From: Phaseolus vulgaris
Lineage: Eukaryota > Streptophyta > Magnoliopsida > Fabales > Fabaceae
Assembly (NCBI RefSeq): GCF_000499845.2
Contig: NC_023759.2
Location: forward strand, 24,577,500 to 24,641,499
Direction: 5' to 3'
DNA: 64,000 nt
Each line of letters opens with the position of its first letter. Position 1 is the first letter of the stretch. The translations under genes were made by a program, and so were the position numbers. This document shows, piece by piece, positions 45,461-56,925 of this stretch. The notes under the pieces were generated by a model. That model was given only the letters and a program-made list of their open reading frames with translations, did no database searches and was not told where the DNA came from.

Positions 45461-46428
45461 TCAGTGGCCTTCAGACCTTGGCAGGGAGGAGGACGACGCT
45501 TCAGTCTCGGGCCTCAACGCCTGGGTGAGCTGTGACCTCCGCTGGGGGTTTATCTTTGAACCTGCACCAAGGGAAACAAGAGCAGTGAGGGCCCCATGAG
45601 TTAGAACACGTAGAAATCTAATGAAGGTAAAAAGCAGAATTTTCGGAGTTAGCCACTTGTACATATGTACTTCTCGAGGAATCCGGCGTTGAACTCCAAA
45701 CTGATCAGTGTGGCGGAGTCAAAGCCCCCCGCCTCAGCCAGAATCCGGCACGCAACCTGGTCGTTCGGGCTTAGTTTCTTGAAGGGTTTGGACTTGAGGG
45801 CTCGTGCCTCACTCACCCAGTACAGCGAGAACCCATCCAGGGCGGAAGGTACGATATCAGAACAGCAGATCTTGAAAAACCTACCCTTCCACCCCGTGAA
45901 GGAGCTTTGGAAGGGAGTCAAGAGAACCGTACCAGGAACGTTGTTGAGGGTCACCCACAGGTTGTTCCTTTGACGTTTCACCTCGAAAAAGTGGAGAAAG
46001 GTATCAACCGAGGGCACACACCCCAGGAACCCGAACAGTACGTCAAAGGCCTTAACAAAGGCCCAGCTGTTGGGGTACAGTTCGGCTGGTGCAGCGTTTA
46101 TCTCCGTCAGAAGTTCCCTCTCGAACCTGGAGAAGGGCAGTCGTACACCAACGATCTGGAACACCACCTGATAGAAGTAAAAGAAAGGAATCCCGTCGTT
46201 GGCGCGTTCGTCCCCACACACCAGCTCCCCCAAGGTGCAAGGGAGCACGGTGATGTCATCGTCATGCCTCCTCGCGAAGGCACGGTGGTTATAAGAGCAC
46301 GACTCTCCTTTGTGTTTCCTGATGGCCAGGGTGGAAAGAAGGCACGAGCACTCATCCAGAAGCTTGCTTGAAGCCCAGGGATACAGATCTTTATGGTTAA
46401 CCCTGGGGGAAGGAATGTGAGAAGACAT
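45461..46428 (-). CDS. Antisense gene 1 of element D: intact two-exon Transposase_28-type protein (288 aa)
   Basis: The ATG is at 46428; I chose it over upstream starts because it aligns with the ATG of A (5122). Exon 46428-45663, intron 45662-45562 (gtacaa...gtgcag, 101 nt), last exon 45561-45461, TGA. Total is 867 nt, exactly as in A. The protein has LYPWASSKLLDEC, the FSRFERELLTEIN helix, ELYPNSWAFVKAF, SVDTFLHFFEVKR and GWKGRFFKI. It ends in a 33-codon exon starting SKI, with LTQALR and an Ser run. It lacks the Pro-rich/coiled-coil exon of the longer antisense genes. Function is unknown. Its upstream region holds ACGTGGC sites (46638 and 46815) and an attggcgc-like element shared with A. 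Confidence 0.78.
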
Positions 46429-46599
46429 GGCGGAACAGTGTCGAAAGAAGATGGTTCGCTGGAAAGGCGGAGTAATACGTTGGTTAGAAAGGACACCGGA
46501 GTGGCTCTTTAAGAGGAGGAAGATGGCGTAAGAATGTCGCGAAAGCACAGAGATGATGAAGGCAGTTTCAAGATTTTGAAGAATTAAATATTACGGTTA

Positions 46600-47720
46600 G
46601 AGCGCCAAACGACGCGAATGGGTAAACCATGCAACTAAGCCACGTGGCAGAAAATGAGAGGATAGTCCTGGCACCACTGGTTAACACTCAGAAAATGTCG
46701 TATCGACAGAATGCTCAGGGGTACGACACGCCGCCGAGAATGGATCAGAGACTCAGGAGGTGTCAGAACCTATTCAAGTGGGGGAACGTCCCATCAGCCA
46801 TACGAAAAGCGCCACGTGGGCGGCACGGGCGAGACATCGAGGGCGTCGCTCATACAAGAGGGCGTCGCCGAGAGAGGTGGCGTCGCCAAGGGAGAGGGCG
46901 TTACCAAGAGAAAGCGTAGCCAAAGTAGAAGGCATTACCATTGTGAAATGTTTTAAGGCGTCGTCAATACCAGTATCAACAGCTTCACCTCCCCGATACC
47001 CACAGGTAGGTAAGACTATGGAGGGAGACGAAATCGAAGGAGTCAAAGCTAATCACTAGCAGCGTCACCTCCCCGATACCCGCAGGTAGGAAAGATTGCG
47101 GAGGGAGGCGAGATCGCCAAAGGCTAAGGGAATTGCTGGCGGGGTCGTTCCCCGATACCCATGGGGAGGAAAGACCGTGGAGGGAACGACCCCCGGAGGG
47201 CTTTGAGCGCCCCTAGCGACTGGCGTTTTTTAGACACCCTGAGGACGATACGGCGCTACGGTAGCAGACCTCTCCTCAGGCGTGGGCGCCAGGCACCGAG
47301 AATCAAGGGACAGGCCGCTTAGGAGTTGGAGACACCCCACGGACGATACGGCGCCGTTCGACAAGCCTCTCCGTGGGCATGGGCATTGGTGTATGGCCTT
47401 ATCCCGAAAGTTTGGGGCCTGGAGTAAGCCGCAACTTTTGCGCTACAATAACGGCAAAGCCACTGACACCTTCATGAAGCAGAGGCCTCATAGATACGAA
47501 GGCGGAACAAGCTACAAAGGAACGCGATGGGGGGCAAAGCAATCGGAACACGTGGAAATGAGAAAGGAAGGTAAAATCACACAAACAGAATTGGATAACG
47601 CAAAGGCACGAATTAGTCATGCAAAATCCAAAGTTCCGACAAAGTGCATGGGAGTTACAAGTTTATCACAGAATGGCAAAAATAACTATAAAGCTCGAAA
47701 GGTAAAGGTGGCAGGTGAGA
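46600..47720. repeat. Spacer of element D with repeated motifs
   Basis: There is no gene. GCGTCGCC-type units occur at about 46845-46935. Three copies of the cccgatacccacaggtagg / gactatggaggga motif lie at about 46990-47190. Two copies of gacgatacggcg ... cctctcc ... gggcgtggg or gggcatggg lie at about 47235-47395. The motifs match 5700-6170 of A. Confidence 0.65.
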
Positions 47721-47723
47721 GAC

Positions 47724-47798
47724 AGCGATTCCGTCATCCAAGTCCATGGGCACGACCTTCCCGTCGACGACATGGTGTGTGGGGTCGCAGTTTGAAAA
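47724..47798 (-). pseudogene. Last codons of antisense gene 2 of element D, cut by element H
   Basis: The minus strand reads SNCDPTHHVVDGKVVPMDL, as at the end of the A gene. The TGA stop of A is GGA here, so the frame runs on. The rest of the gene is beyond H. Confidence 0.75.
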
Positions 47799-48503
47799 TG
47801 ATCCTGCTGGCAACTCGAACGTGGAGGAATCGCTTCGTAGCACTCTCTACCCTGTCTACGCGACTGCGTCTTCTGCAGAATCACCCTCAGAACCTTCTCT
47901 TGATGCTCCAAACGTGACCTGCAAAACACACAGACGACGCCTCTAGCGGCCGTTTGCACTCCGACGATCAAGTTAGTCCACAGAACCACCAAAGATGAGA
48001 AAACTAGCAGTGTGTGTGAAAAACTCTTGCTCTCTTTTTTCTCGTCCCCCTCATCTCTCCCTGATTCCCCCCTTTTATGTCTCTCTCTCTGTTTCTGGGC
48101 ATAACAAAATTCTGTTATGCTTTTCTGGCATGTGTCAGAACCCTGTTATGCTTTTCAGAGATAGTGTACCTGCAGAATCAGTAGTGAGAGCGTGAGAGTC
48201 TGTGCATGTCTGCGCGTCTCTGCGCTTGGCTGCGCCTGTCTGTACCCTTAGTGGTACGGAGTGCACTTTTGTCTGGACCGCACCCCTCTCAGATGATGAC
48301 ACGTGGAGGCCTGCAACTCACATCTAACCACACACGTGTCACTTACTGGAAGGGCTCTAGCGCTTCTCTTTGTGTGCCTAAGTTACGCCCTTGCGGAGTA
48401 ACTTAGGATATTTCTCTCACCCGGGAAAACCGCATACTCTTAGGAGAACGTCAGGTGTGGCTGGTCTAGGCACACTCACCAAACGTTGCTCCCTGCGTAT
48501 ACA
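47799..48503 (-). repeat. 3' LTR of element H (705 bp, short variant)
   Basis: In element orientation it begins TGTATACGCAGGGAGC and ends GGATCA. Its sequence matches the R/U5 side of the B LTR, but about 480 bp of the U3 side of B are absent. It is directly followed by the PPT, so it is either a short-LTR subfamily or an internal deletion. Confidence 0.85.
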
Positions 48504-49099
48504 AAGCCCCCCAGTCTCGAGTCGTGAACTCGTTCTCGGCGAAGAGACTAAGTGGTCGTGCCCTCAGTCCACGTGGCAAGTGGGGCCGCATCACGTGCCA
48601 CCTCACGTGCTGCTTCTTTAACGTTTGGACTTCCTTTCTTAATCTCGCGACACGTGGCCCCATCGACGGCCAGCGTTGTGCGTTGCTAGTGCTTCTCTTA
48701 TTCAAATTGGCGCGCTCTTTCACTGTTCCTTCATCTTCTTCAATCTACTCTCAGACCTTCTGCGAGCTCTTTCTCTGCGCACCCATCTTTCTTCAAGTTT
48801 TCTACCTCCAAACCTCTCGCGATCATTCAAAGGTATGGTTTTTCTTCTTCCTGGGCTTATTTGGGTCATCTTTACCGATTGCATTTGTCTTTCTCGTTGT
48901 CATGCATTCATCTTCTCTATTTTCCCTCTCTCGACCCGCGCTAGGGTTTCTTCACGTTCTCGCTCTGACTTCTGCTTCTTCTTCTTCCTCTTTTCACCTG
49001 GGCATCCCTCTCTCCTTCGCCCTCTCTGTTTTCACTGAAACATTCATCATTCCCTCTTCTTCCATTCATTCTGACTTTTCGTTTTTCCTCCATTTGCAG
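48504..49099 (+). promoter_or_regulatory. PPT, promoter region, first exon and 5'UTR intron of the antisense gene in H
   Basis: PPT (minus strand) 48522-48504. ACGTG sites lie at 48570-48660, including cgacacgtggccccatcgacgg, with attggcgcgc at about 48708. A non-coding exon ends at 48832 and the intron is 48833-49099 (gtatgg...tttgcag). Confidence 0.65.
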
Positions 49100-49109
49100 C
49101 TATCTCGCG

Positions 49110-49435
49110 ATGGCTCGCTTGAAACAAGCTGCGCGTATAATTGCCTCATCCTCTGGTGCACAGCCTTCCGCGAGTGCGCCAGCTCCACCACCGCCTGTTG
49201 CTACCTCCTTCCATGACAACGCCAGGGTCTACGACTGGGCCCCCCTGGCGTTGCTCGCTGAAACCTCCACTCTACTGCCCCAGGGCCACCTCACGTCCCT
49301 GCTGAGCCACAATCCTGATGAGCCTTCCTGCGCCATCGACAGGGAGAATGACTTCAATATCCAAATCCGCATTCCTCCTCGAGGAATGCCCATCTGCGCG
49401 GACGATAGGGCCACCAATGGGGTGCCCTTCGTCTT
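49110..49435 (+). pseudogene. Antisense gene of element H, exon with Transposase_28-type domain, first half
   Basis: The ATG is at 49110, and the frame is open to the insertion of I after GVPFVF. With 61563-62074 it makes 838 nt, the same as the B exon. It encodes the Ala/Pro-rich start, WAPLALLAE, and a PRGMPICADD segment. Confidence 0.85.
49431..49435 (+). repeat. Target-site duplication of element I (left copy)
   Basis: gtctt; the right copy is at 61558-61562. Confidence 0.95.
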
Positions 49436-50231
49436 TGTACCGCCCTGGTAGTCGGGAGAGATGACGTGGCATCCCGCTACAGTATAGGCGTGTTGGCAAG
49501 GCGCCAGGTTGGCAGAAGGGAAGGAAGTTGGGGGGCTCGTGAAGTCGCCAGTTATTAAGTTGGCGTGTTCCGATCTCCAGCATGCCAGAATAGGCGATCA
49601 CCGGGTTGAAGATGAAGTCGCCAGATGTAAACTCAGGCGACCAAGCGATTGGAGATCGCCAGAAAAAGCACATCGCCGAAGATGAAGGAGAAGCAGATTA
49701 TGAAGGCGGCCGGCGAGACCACATGGAAGGTGTATGAGGGCACCCTAACTCGCCAGTTCCAGTAGAGATCGCACTCCCAAGTTGCCTATGTACTGGGCAG
49801 TACCATGCATAGGTAACTTAGTAAAACCAGAGTAGAAGCAGCGCCCAAGTTAAGGAGGCTCCAGATGATGGCACGTGTACAGTTGGATACGAGCCACGTG
49901 TCCAAGTCTGTAACTGCCAGGAGAGAGAAAGTCACCAGGTATATAAGAGTTCTTAACGAACTTTCTGAGGTACGCACGTTCAGATATACTCTTTACGCTT
50001 GCGAGTTATAGAGCTGACTGTGAGAGAGGATTTGCACGGTTCTTGTACTCTTAGTATTTGGTGATTCGGTCACTGACTTGGGCGTTGGAGTGCGATCGGC
50101 CGCAGCGGCGCCGCTCTGTTTCTTTGCAGGTTCTTGAGGTGGATCTCGAAGAGGAATGGAGGTGTGAAGTGGTGCACACGTCGATCCTTTGACGAGGCAG
50201 TTTCCAGCGTTCTTGTCAACAGGCAGGATCA
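49436..50231 (+). repeat. 5' LTR of element I (796 bp)
   Basis: It runs TGTACCGCCC...GGATCA. The TATA box tatataag is at 49940-49947. The U5 block is at about 50071-50130 and ends ctttgcagg. Confidence 0.95.
49940..49947 (+). promoter_or_regulatory. TATA box of the LTR promoter, element I
   Basis: tatataag; its twin in the 3' LTR is at 61266-61273. It would place the transcript start about 30 nt downstream, giving a U3/R border near 49975. Confidence 0.7.
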
Positions 50232-50585
50232 TCAGGCGCCCACCGTGGGGCCATGTAAAACTTGCTCCCATCCACAGCGTGAGTTGTTGGAGGTTTTCGA
50301 AGTTTTCTGCGTGGTTGTGTGCTGGTGCAACCATCGTCCGCTGTTTGCTTGAAATTTGTTCGGTGAATTCGCGTTTTACACCGTTCGTTTGGGTTTTCGA
50401 TCGGTGAAGAAAGGTTTTCCTGCTGTTTTCGCGCGATTTGTTCGGTGAAGTTGCGAGTTTCTTTGAAGGTTTGCGGTGTTCTTAAGTTTTCTCCCGGAGT
50501 TTCGCACAGTTTTTCTGATTGATCGCTGACTCAATCGTCGCTGAAGTAAGTGTTGCCCGCTGCATTCTGTGATTCGCTGAGTTTC
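50232..50585 (+). other. PBS and leader of element I
   Basis: The core GGCGCCCACCGTGGGGC is at 50235-50251, then an AT-rich, ORF-poor leader to the gag ATG at 50586. Confidence 0.8.
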
Positions 50586-53500
50586 ATGAGAAAAATGAGA
50601 AGCAATCGCTCAAGTCCAGTTGCGCCCGTCGCTGCCGAAGGCGCCGCTGCCATGACCATGGCGCAGATGGCAGAAATGATGCGTTCGTTGCAGGCAACTG
50701 TGGAAGCCTCACGCATAGAGCAGGCGAGAATGCATGAGGACCTGGTCGCCTCTCGCGCCAGGAATGAGGAGCTCAGCAAGGTGACTGAGGAGCTGCGTCA
50801 AGCTCTTCAGGAGCAGCAAGGGCGTTCTTCTGCTGAAGAGGTGGCGCCGTCATCGCCACCTCGCGTTTTCCCTATGCCTTTTGTTCAGGCGATTACCGAC
50901 ACGCCCATTCCTACGAGCGTGGTCCCTGTCAAGGTTGTCTTTACCGTCGTGGAGGATCCAGAGGCCCATCTGACCACGTTCCATACGCAGATGATGCTGT
51001 CGGGAGGGTCAGACGCCGTGTATTGCAAGATGTTCGTAAGCACGCTCCAGGGAACGGCGTTGGAGTGGTTTGTGAGCCTACCTAACGGTCACATATGATC
51101 TGTTTGATATAAGGCAGTATCAGGCACCGCCCAGGGTGTCTTATGATCTGTTTGATATAAGGCAGTATCAGGGAGAGTCCCTCAGACACTACCTGAATCG
51201 CTTTGGAGCGCAGATGGTCAGATCGCCGGCCAAAGATGAAGAAATGCTGGTCTACGCATTCAAGAAGGGCGTGCTGCCGGGACCATTCTGCGAGGCCTTG
51301 ATCAGGGCTCACCCTGCAACGTTTGCTGAGGTCAGGCGACTTGCGGTGGCTCACATCGCCGACGAAAGTGAGGTCGCTGAGAAGAGGGGGAGCGTGGCTC
51401 CCGCTAGGCCACGCGCCCAGACCAGAATCCAGCCGCAAAGGGTGCTGGAAACAGCGGCGGCGGCCAGGAAGGACCAGAGGACTCGCCATCCTTACGATAG
51501 GAGGAACAAGGGGAGGAGCCAGGGGTGTCAGCAACCAGCACGTCGGGAATACAATCGCCCGCCTAAGCACAAGTTTGTTATGGGATTAGCGGACCTGATC
51601 GCCATTCCCAACATATCTGCCAGGTTGAAAGCGCCTGAGAAGGTGGGCGACAAGGTGCTGGGACCAAAGCCAGACGCCTGGTGCGAGTTTCACCAGGGCT
51701 TTGGCCACACTTTGGACTCGTGTTTGTCCTTAGGGTATCAGCTCGATGATCTGGTTAAGAGCGGATTCCTAAATGACTATCTGCTGGATAGGAGGACGGG
51801 GGGAGCGTCGAGTTCCTAGCCAGCAGGTGGAGAAGCCCAGCAACACGAAATGCCTATCCACGGGGAAATCCACACCATCGCAGGAGGCTTCTCAGGTGGT
51901 GGATGCACCGCATCGCAGAGGAAGAAGTACGCGCGGTCGGTGATGACAGTGGATATGTTTGAAGATCATTCGCCGGAAGTGGACATTACGTTCACCAAGC
52001 AGGATCTTCGAGACGTTGTGCCCCATGACAACGATCCCATAGTCATTTCGTTGGTTACGGCGAGAAGGAAGGTCCACCGAGTTCTGGTGGACCAGGGAAG
52101 TTCGGCAGACGTGATGTTCTGGTCGACTTTCACGCAGCTGGAGTTACCCCTTGACCAGCTAAGGCCCTATGGAGGGTGCCTATATGGGTTCGCTGGTGAC
52201 CAGGTGGAGGTCAGGGGGTACATTGAGTTGAGAACCACGTTTACAGATGAGGCTGGTTCGAGGATGGAGAAAATCAAGTACCTCATCGTAAACGCTCCTT
52301 CGGCATATAACATCCTGTTGGGAAGGCCCACACTTAACAGGATAGGCGCCATTCCGTCGACTCGGCACATGAAGGTAAAGTTGCCGTCTATGGAGGGGGT
52401 GGTGATCACGATCAAGTCTGATCAGAAAGAAGAGAAAAAGTGCTATGAGAATAGCCTGAAAAACAAGAGATCAGTGAGTTATGTAACAACCACCCCACCT
52501 CCCGGTGTGAAGCCTAGATCGACGGTAGCGGACGAGGCCGCCGGAAGGGACGTGGAGATGGTGGACGCTGAGCTAGGGGAGGGAGACGCTGGTCTGTAGG
52601 AGGAAGAGGTGCGGAATCGCCCCGAGGAAGCGAGAGAACAGGGAATCGCCAGGGCAGTGATCGCCCGAGAATCCAGGCCAAAACCTGTCGAGCAGTGGCT
52701 CGAGAAAGCGATCGGGGGAAAAATCTTCAAGTTGGGAAGATCTCTGGAGGTCGAGCTCCAGGACCAGATCGCCAAGGTGATTGAGCGGCATCTGGACGCG
52801 TTTGCATGGTCTGCTTCGGACATGCCCGGGATTGATCCCGACTTCCTGTGCCATCATCTGGCGATGGACAGCTTGGTGAGACCAGTGCGACAAAGAAGAA
52901 GAAAATTCAACGAAGAAAGGAGGCAGGCGATTAGAGATGAAACTCAGAAGCTCCTCGCTGCAGGCCACATCAGGGAGGTCCAGTACCCTGAATGGCTGGC
53001 GAATGTCGTGCTGGTAAAAAAGAGTAACGGGAAATGGCGCATGTGCGTCGATTTCACCGACCTGAACAAAGCTTGCCCAAAGGATTCGTATCCTTTACCA
53101 AGCATAGACGCCCTGGTGGATAGTGCTGCGGGGTGTAAGCTGTTAAGCTTCCTGGATGCCTTCTCGGGGTACAATCAGATTAAGATGCATCCCATGGACG
53201 AAGAGAAAACAGCCTTCATGACGGAGGGGTCGTGCTACTGCTACAAGGTGATGCCGTTTGGGCTGAAGAACGCGGGGGCCACGTACCAGAGGCTGATGGA
53301 TCGAGTACTTGCACCGATGCTGGGAAGGAACGTGCAAGCGTACGTCGATGACATGGTCGTGACCTCGCCGGAAAAGAGCAAGCACGTTGCCGACTTGGAG
53401 GAATTGTTCACGACGATCGCCAAGTTCAGATTGAAGCTGAATCCAGAGAAATGTATTTTCGGCGTGGAGGCTGGGAAGTTTTTGGGTTTCCTCTTGACTG

Positions 53501-55998
53501 AAAGAGGCATAGAGGCCAACCCTGACAAGTGTGCCGCCATCTTGGCGATGAGGAGCCCAACTACGGTGAAGGAGGTTCAACAGCTAACAGGTCGGATGGC
53601 AGCCCTGTCCCGCTTTGTGTCCGCTAGCGGGGAGAAGGGCCATCCCTATTTTCAGTGCCTGAGACGCAACAATAAGTTTGTTTGGACGAAAGAGTGCGAG
53701 GAAGCTTTCGTCAAGCTGAATGAGTATTTGGCGAGCCCGCCGGTTCTGTGCAAACCGCTGGCGGGAACCCCTCTCAGGTTGTATTTTGCTGTAACTGAGA
53801 GGGCGGTGAGTGCGGTGCTCGCCCAGGATCAAGATCAGGCTCAGAAGCCTATCTATTTTGTGAGCAAGGTGTTGCAGGGCCCCGAAACGAGATATCAGGC
53901 CCTGGAGAAGGCTGCGCTGGCTGTGGTGTTTTCGGCGAGGAGGTTGCGCCACTACTTCCATAGCTTCACAATACTGGTGATGACTGACCTGCCCATCCAA
54001 AAGGTCTTGAAGAAGCCTGACGTTGCAGAAAGGATGGTGAAGTGGGCAGTAGAATTGTCAGAGTTTGATATCAAATATGAGCCCCGAGGCCCGATTAAGG
54101 GGCAAATCTTTGCAGATTTCGTGGTCGAGCTCTCATCTGAGGCAACGCGGGTTGAAGGGGACGATTTCCGTTGGGTACTTTCGGTGGATGGATCGTCGAA
54201 CCAGCAGGGCAGTGGTGCTGGAGTCATATTGGAAGGACCCAACGGCGTGCTGATCGAGCAATCTCTGAGGTTTGCCTTCAAAGCCAGTAACAATCAAGCG
54301 GAGTATGAGGCGCTGATCGCCGGAATTTTGCTGGCCAAAGAGATGGGAGCTAGGGTGCTGATGGCTAAGAGTGACTCGCTGCTAGTCACAGGGCAAGTAA
54401 CAGGCGAGTTCCAGGCTAAAGATCCACAAATGGCGGCTTATCTGGAATATGTGCAGGAGTTGAAGAGTTCTTTTGCCTCCTTTGAAGTAGTGCATGTGCC
54501 CAGAGAGCAGAATGCCCGAGATGACTTGCTAGCTAAGCTCGCCAGGTCAGGCAAGGGGGGTAGGCAGAGGACGGTGATTCAAGAAACTCTGAAGACGCCG
54601 AGAGCATTTGTGGCAGATCACCTGGTCCTTCAGATCAGCAAGTCAACGGAAAAAGCCGCGAGGAGCCACAAGTCCCTGACGCAAGAAACTCTGAGATCGC
54701 CGAGAATTAGAGCTTGCCGGGGAGAGAAGGTGAGCGTGATGCAGGTCTGCGCTACTCATGAGCCAGACACTTGGATAACCTAGTACAAGCGGTGCCTGGC
54801 GGATGGCCTTCTCCCGCTGGATCCGACTGAGGCTAGGAAGGTAAAGAAGAATTCTAGCAAGTACACCCTGATTGATGGCGATCTGTACAGGTTTGGGTTC
54901 ACTCACCCGCTCCTGGAATGTATACATGGCGAGAAGTGCACGAGAATCATGGTGGAGCTCCACGAAGGTATATGCGGAAGCCACGTCGGTGGTCGAGCTC
55001 TGGCCGCGAGGACTCTCCGTGCAGGATACTACTGGCCATCCATGAGAGAAGATTGCAAGAAGTATGCCCAATGTTGCAAACAATGCCAGCAGCACGCCGA
55101 TTGGCATAAGGCGCCTCCCGAGGAGTTGAAGTCGATTTATAGCCCTTGGCCGTTCCATACCTGGGGAATCGACATCCTGGGACCTTTCCCGCTGGAGATC
55201 AGGCAGATGAAGTACTTGGTGGTGGCGATTGAATATTTCACCAAGTGGATCGAAGCAGAACCAGTGGCCCAGATCACCGCACACAAGATCGAAGGTTTCG
55301 TGTGGAAGAACATCGTGTGCCGGTTTGGAGTGCCTAAACGCCTGGTGTCGGATAATGGGACTCAGTTTGCAAGCCACCTGTTGAAGAAGCTTTGCGAAGG
55401 GGTGGGAATTCAACAAGTGTTTGCATCCGTCGAGCACCCTCAGACAAATGGCCAGGTAGAGTCAGCTAATCGGGTGTTGTTGAGAGGTTTGAAGAGAAGG
55501 CTAGAAAAAGCCAATGGAAGCTGGGCTGAGGAGGTGCCCCGTATAGTCTGGGCATACCACACCACCGAGCAGTCAGGAACCCATGAGACCCCGTTCAGTT
55601 TGGTCTATGGGTGTGATGCGATGATTCCAGTAGAGATCCAGGAGAGCTCGCCGAGATTCCAGAACTTTGTAGAGGAAGACTCGAATGAAGAGAGAAGGCT
55701 GAACCTGGATCTACTGGACGAGGTCAGGGAAGGGGCGAGACTGAAAGCTGAGGCGGTGAAGAGAAGGATTGAACGAAGGTACAACTCGAAGGTGATGCAA
55801 AGGCAATTTAGAGAAGGCGACCTGGTGATGAGAAAGGCCCACCAGTACGAGATGGAGAATAAGCTGTCGCCTAAGTGGACGGGACCGTTCAGAATAACCG
55901 AGGCGCTCGGGAACGGCGCCTACCGCTTAGAGACACTGGAAGGGGGGGCGATCCCTCGCACTTGGAACGCCACGCACATGAAGTTGTATTACAGTTGA
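50586..55998 (+). pseudogene. gag-pol: gag-pol polyprotein of element I: gag rearranged, three in-frame TAG stops in the rest
   Basis: gag starts MRKMRSNRSS and is open to GHI, then stops (TGA 51096-51098). Here about 54 nt of the normal sequence are replaced by 28 nt copied from just downstream, which shifts the frame. From 51136 to 55998 one frame continues, with TAG at 51817-51819, 52597-52599 and 54781-54783. Domains: Retrotrans_gag second half (YDLFDIRQYQGESL), knuckle WCEFHQGFGHTLDSC, protease VDQGSSADVMF, RT (YVDD), RNase H, second RNase H (SVDGSS, NQAEYEA, KSDS), integrase (WGIDILGPFP, DNGTQF, TNGQVESAN) and a GPF-type end. A copy this young must have been mobilised in trans, or was inactivated during or just after its last round of copying. 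Confidence 0.93.
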
Positions 55999-56049
55999 GA
56001 ACTTTTGTAAGTAAAGACGAACAGAAAAGTTATTTACGATGTTTCTGAT

Positions 56050-56112
56050 AAAACAGTTTGAAGGGGGCACTCTTTTTTCCCTAAGGAGGGTTTTTAATGA
56101 GGCCACCCAATA
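56050..56112 (+). promoter_or_regulatory. Conserved post-pol block, element I
   Basis: tttgaagggggcactctttt, a gagggtttttaatgaggcc stretch, then acccaataaaag. Confidence 0.6.
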
Positions 56113-56249
56113 AAAGAAGAGTTTACGAAGTATAAGGCGTTTTCAGATTGCATGCTTGCTGTTTTCCAGAAAAGTTTTGAAGAAGACCTTGTCACTTATA
56201 CGTGATTTAAGGCGAGTTAAAGAGATTTTGCATGCTTTCTAAAAAGTTT

Positions 56250-56392
56250 TTAAACCCTCATCGTTTTTCGACGATTGGAGGCATCAGTTAAAATTTTCAA
56301 GTCCTCATCGTTTTTCGGCGATTGGAGGCATCAGTTAAAGTTTTTTAAGTCCTCATCGTCTTTCGGCGATTGGAGGCACCAGTTAAAAGACC
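56250..56392 (+). repeat. Minisatellite array 1 of element I (3 units of 46-48 bp)
   Basis: The unit core is cctcatcgtttttcggcgat followed by tggaggcatcagtt. It is equivalent to 30013-30092 of C. Confidence 0.85.
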
Positions 56393-56462
56393 TCAACGCC
56401 CGCACGCGTCCCGAGGGATGTAAAAGACCTCCTCGCCGTCGAGCGAGTGCAGGCGAGAAAGA

Positions 56463-56772
56463 GTAAAAGTCCTCAGTGTTTCTGGGGGCGAGAAGATGTA
56501 ACCCCTGGGGCAATGTAGAGGCAAGTAAAAGTCCTCAGTGTTTCTGGGGGCGAGAAGATGTAACCCCTGGGGCAATGTAGAGGCAAGTAAAAGTCCTCAG
56601 TGTTTCTAGGGGCGAGAAGATGTAACCCCCAGGGCAATGTAGAGGCAAGAAAAAGTCCTCAGTGCTTCTGGGGGCGAGATGATGTAACCCCTGGGGCAAT
56701 GTAGAGGCAAGTAAAAGTCCTCAGTGTTTCTGGGGGCGAGAAGATGTAACCCCTGGGGCAATGTAGAGGCAC
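56463..56772 (+). repeat. Minisatellite array 2 of element I (5 units of exactly 62 bp)
   Basis: Units start at about 56471, 56533, 56595, 56657 and 56719 (cctcagtgtttctgggggcg, then agaagatgtaaccc). They are nearly identical to each other. It is equivalent to 29741-29935 of C. Confidence 0.92.
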
Positions 56773-56780
56773 GATTTAAA

Positions 56781-56925
56781 GACCTTCTCGCCTGTGAGCG
56801 AGTTCAGGCGAGTAAAAGACCTTCTCGCCTGTGAGCGAGTTCAGGCGAGTTAAAGACCTTCTCGCCTGTGAGCGAGTTCAGGCAAGATAAAATCCTTCTC
56901 GTCTCGAACGAGTTCAGGTACGGTG
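56781..56925 (+). repeat. Minisatellite array 3 of element I (4 units of 37 bp)
   Basis: Units start at about 56781, 56818, 56855 and 56892 (gaccttctcgcctgtgagcg, then agttcaggcgag). The last unit is diverged. It is equivalent to 29632-29740 of C. Confidence 0.9.

Larger units (their letters stand above)
38279..47798 (+). mobile_element. Element D: family-1 Tat-type retrotransposon, 3' end displaced by element H
   Basis: 5' LTR 38279-39530, PBS 39533-39550, gag-pol 39628-44999, antisense gene 1 (45461-46428), spacer and the very end of antisense gene 2 (47724-47798). H then interrupts. The rest of D, including its 3' LTR, should lie right of the window. The left flank in G is atttt (38274-38278). 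Confidence 0.9.
47799..49435 (-). mobile_element. Element H: family-2 Tat-type retrotransposon, left part (continues at 61563-64000)
   Basis: The short 3' LTR (47799-48503), PPT (48504-48522) and antisense-gene 5' half are present. Element I then interrupts the gene at 49436. After I, the same exon continues at 61563. The pol of H would lie beyond the window. The left flank in D is gaaaa. Confidence 0.9.

Noticed and set aside
56463..56772. CRISPR-like regular array
   Set aside because: The whole 62-bp unit repeats; there are no unique spacers, and the context is a plant retrotransposon.
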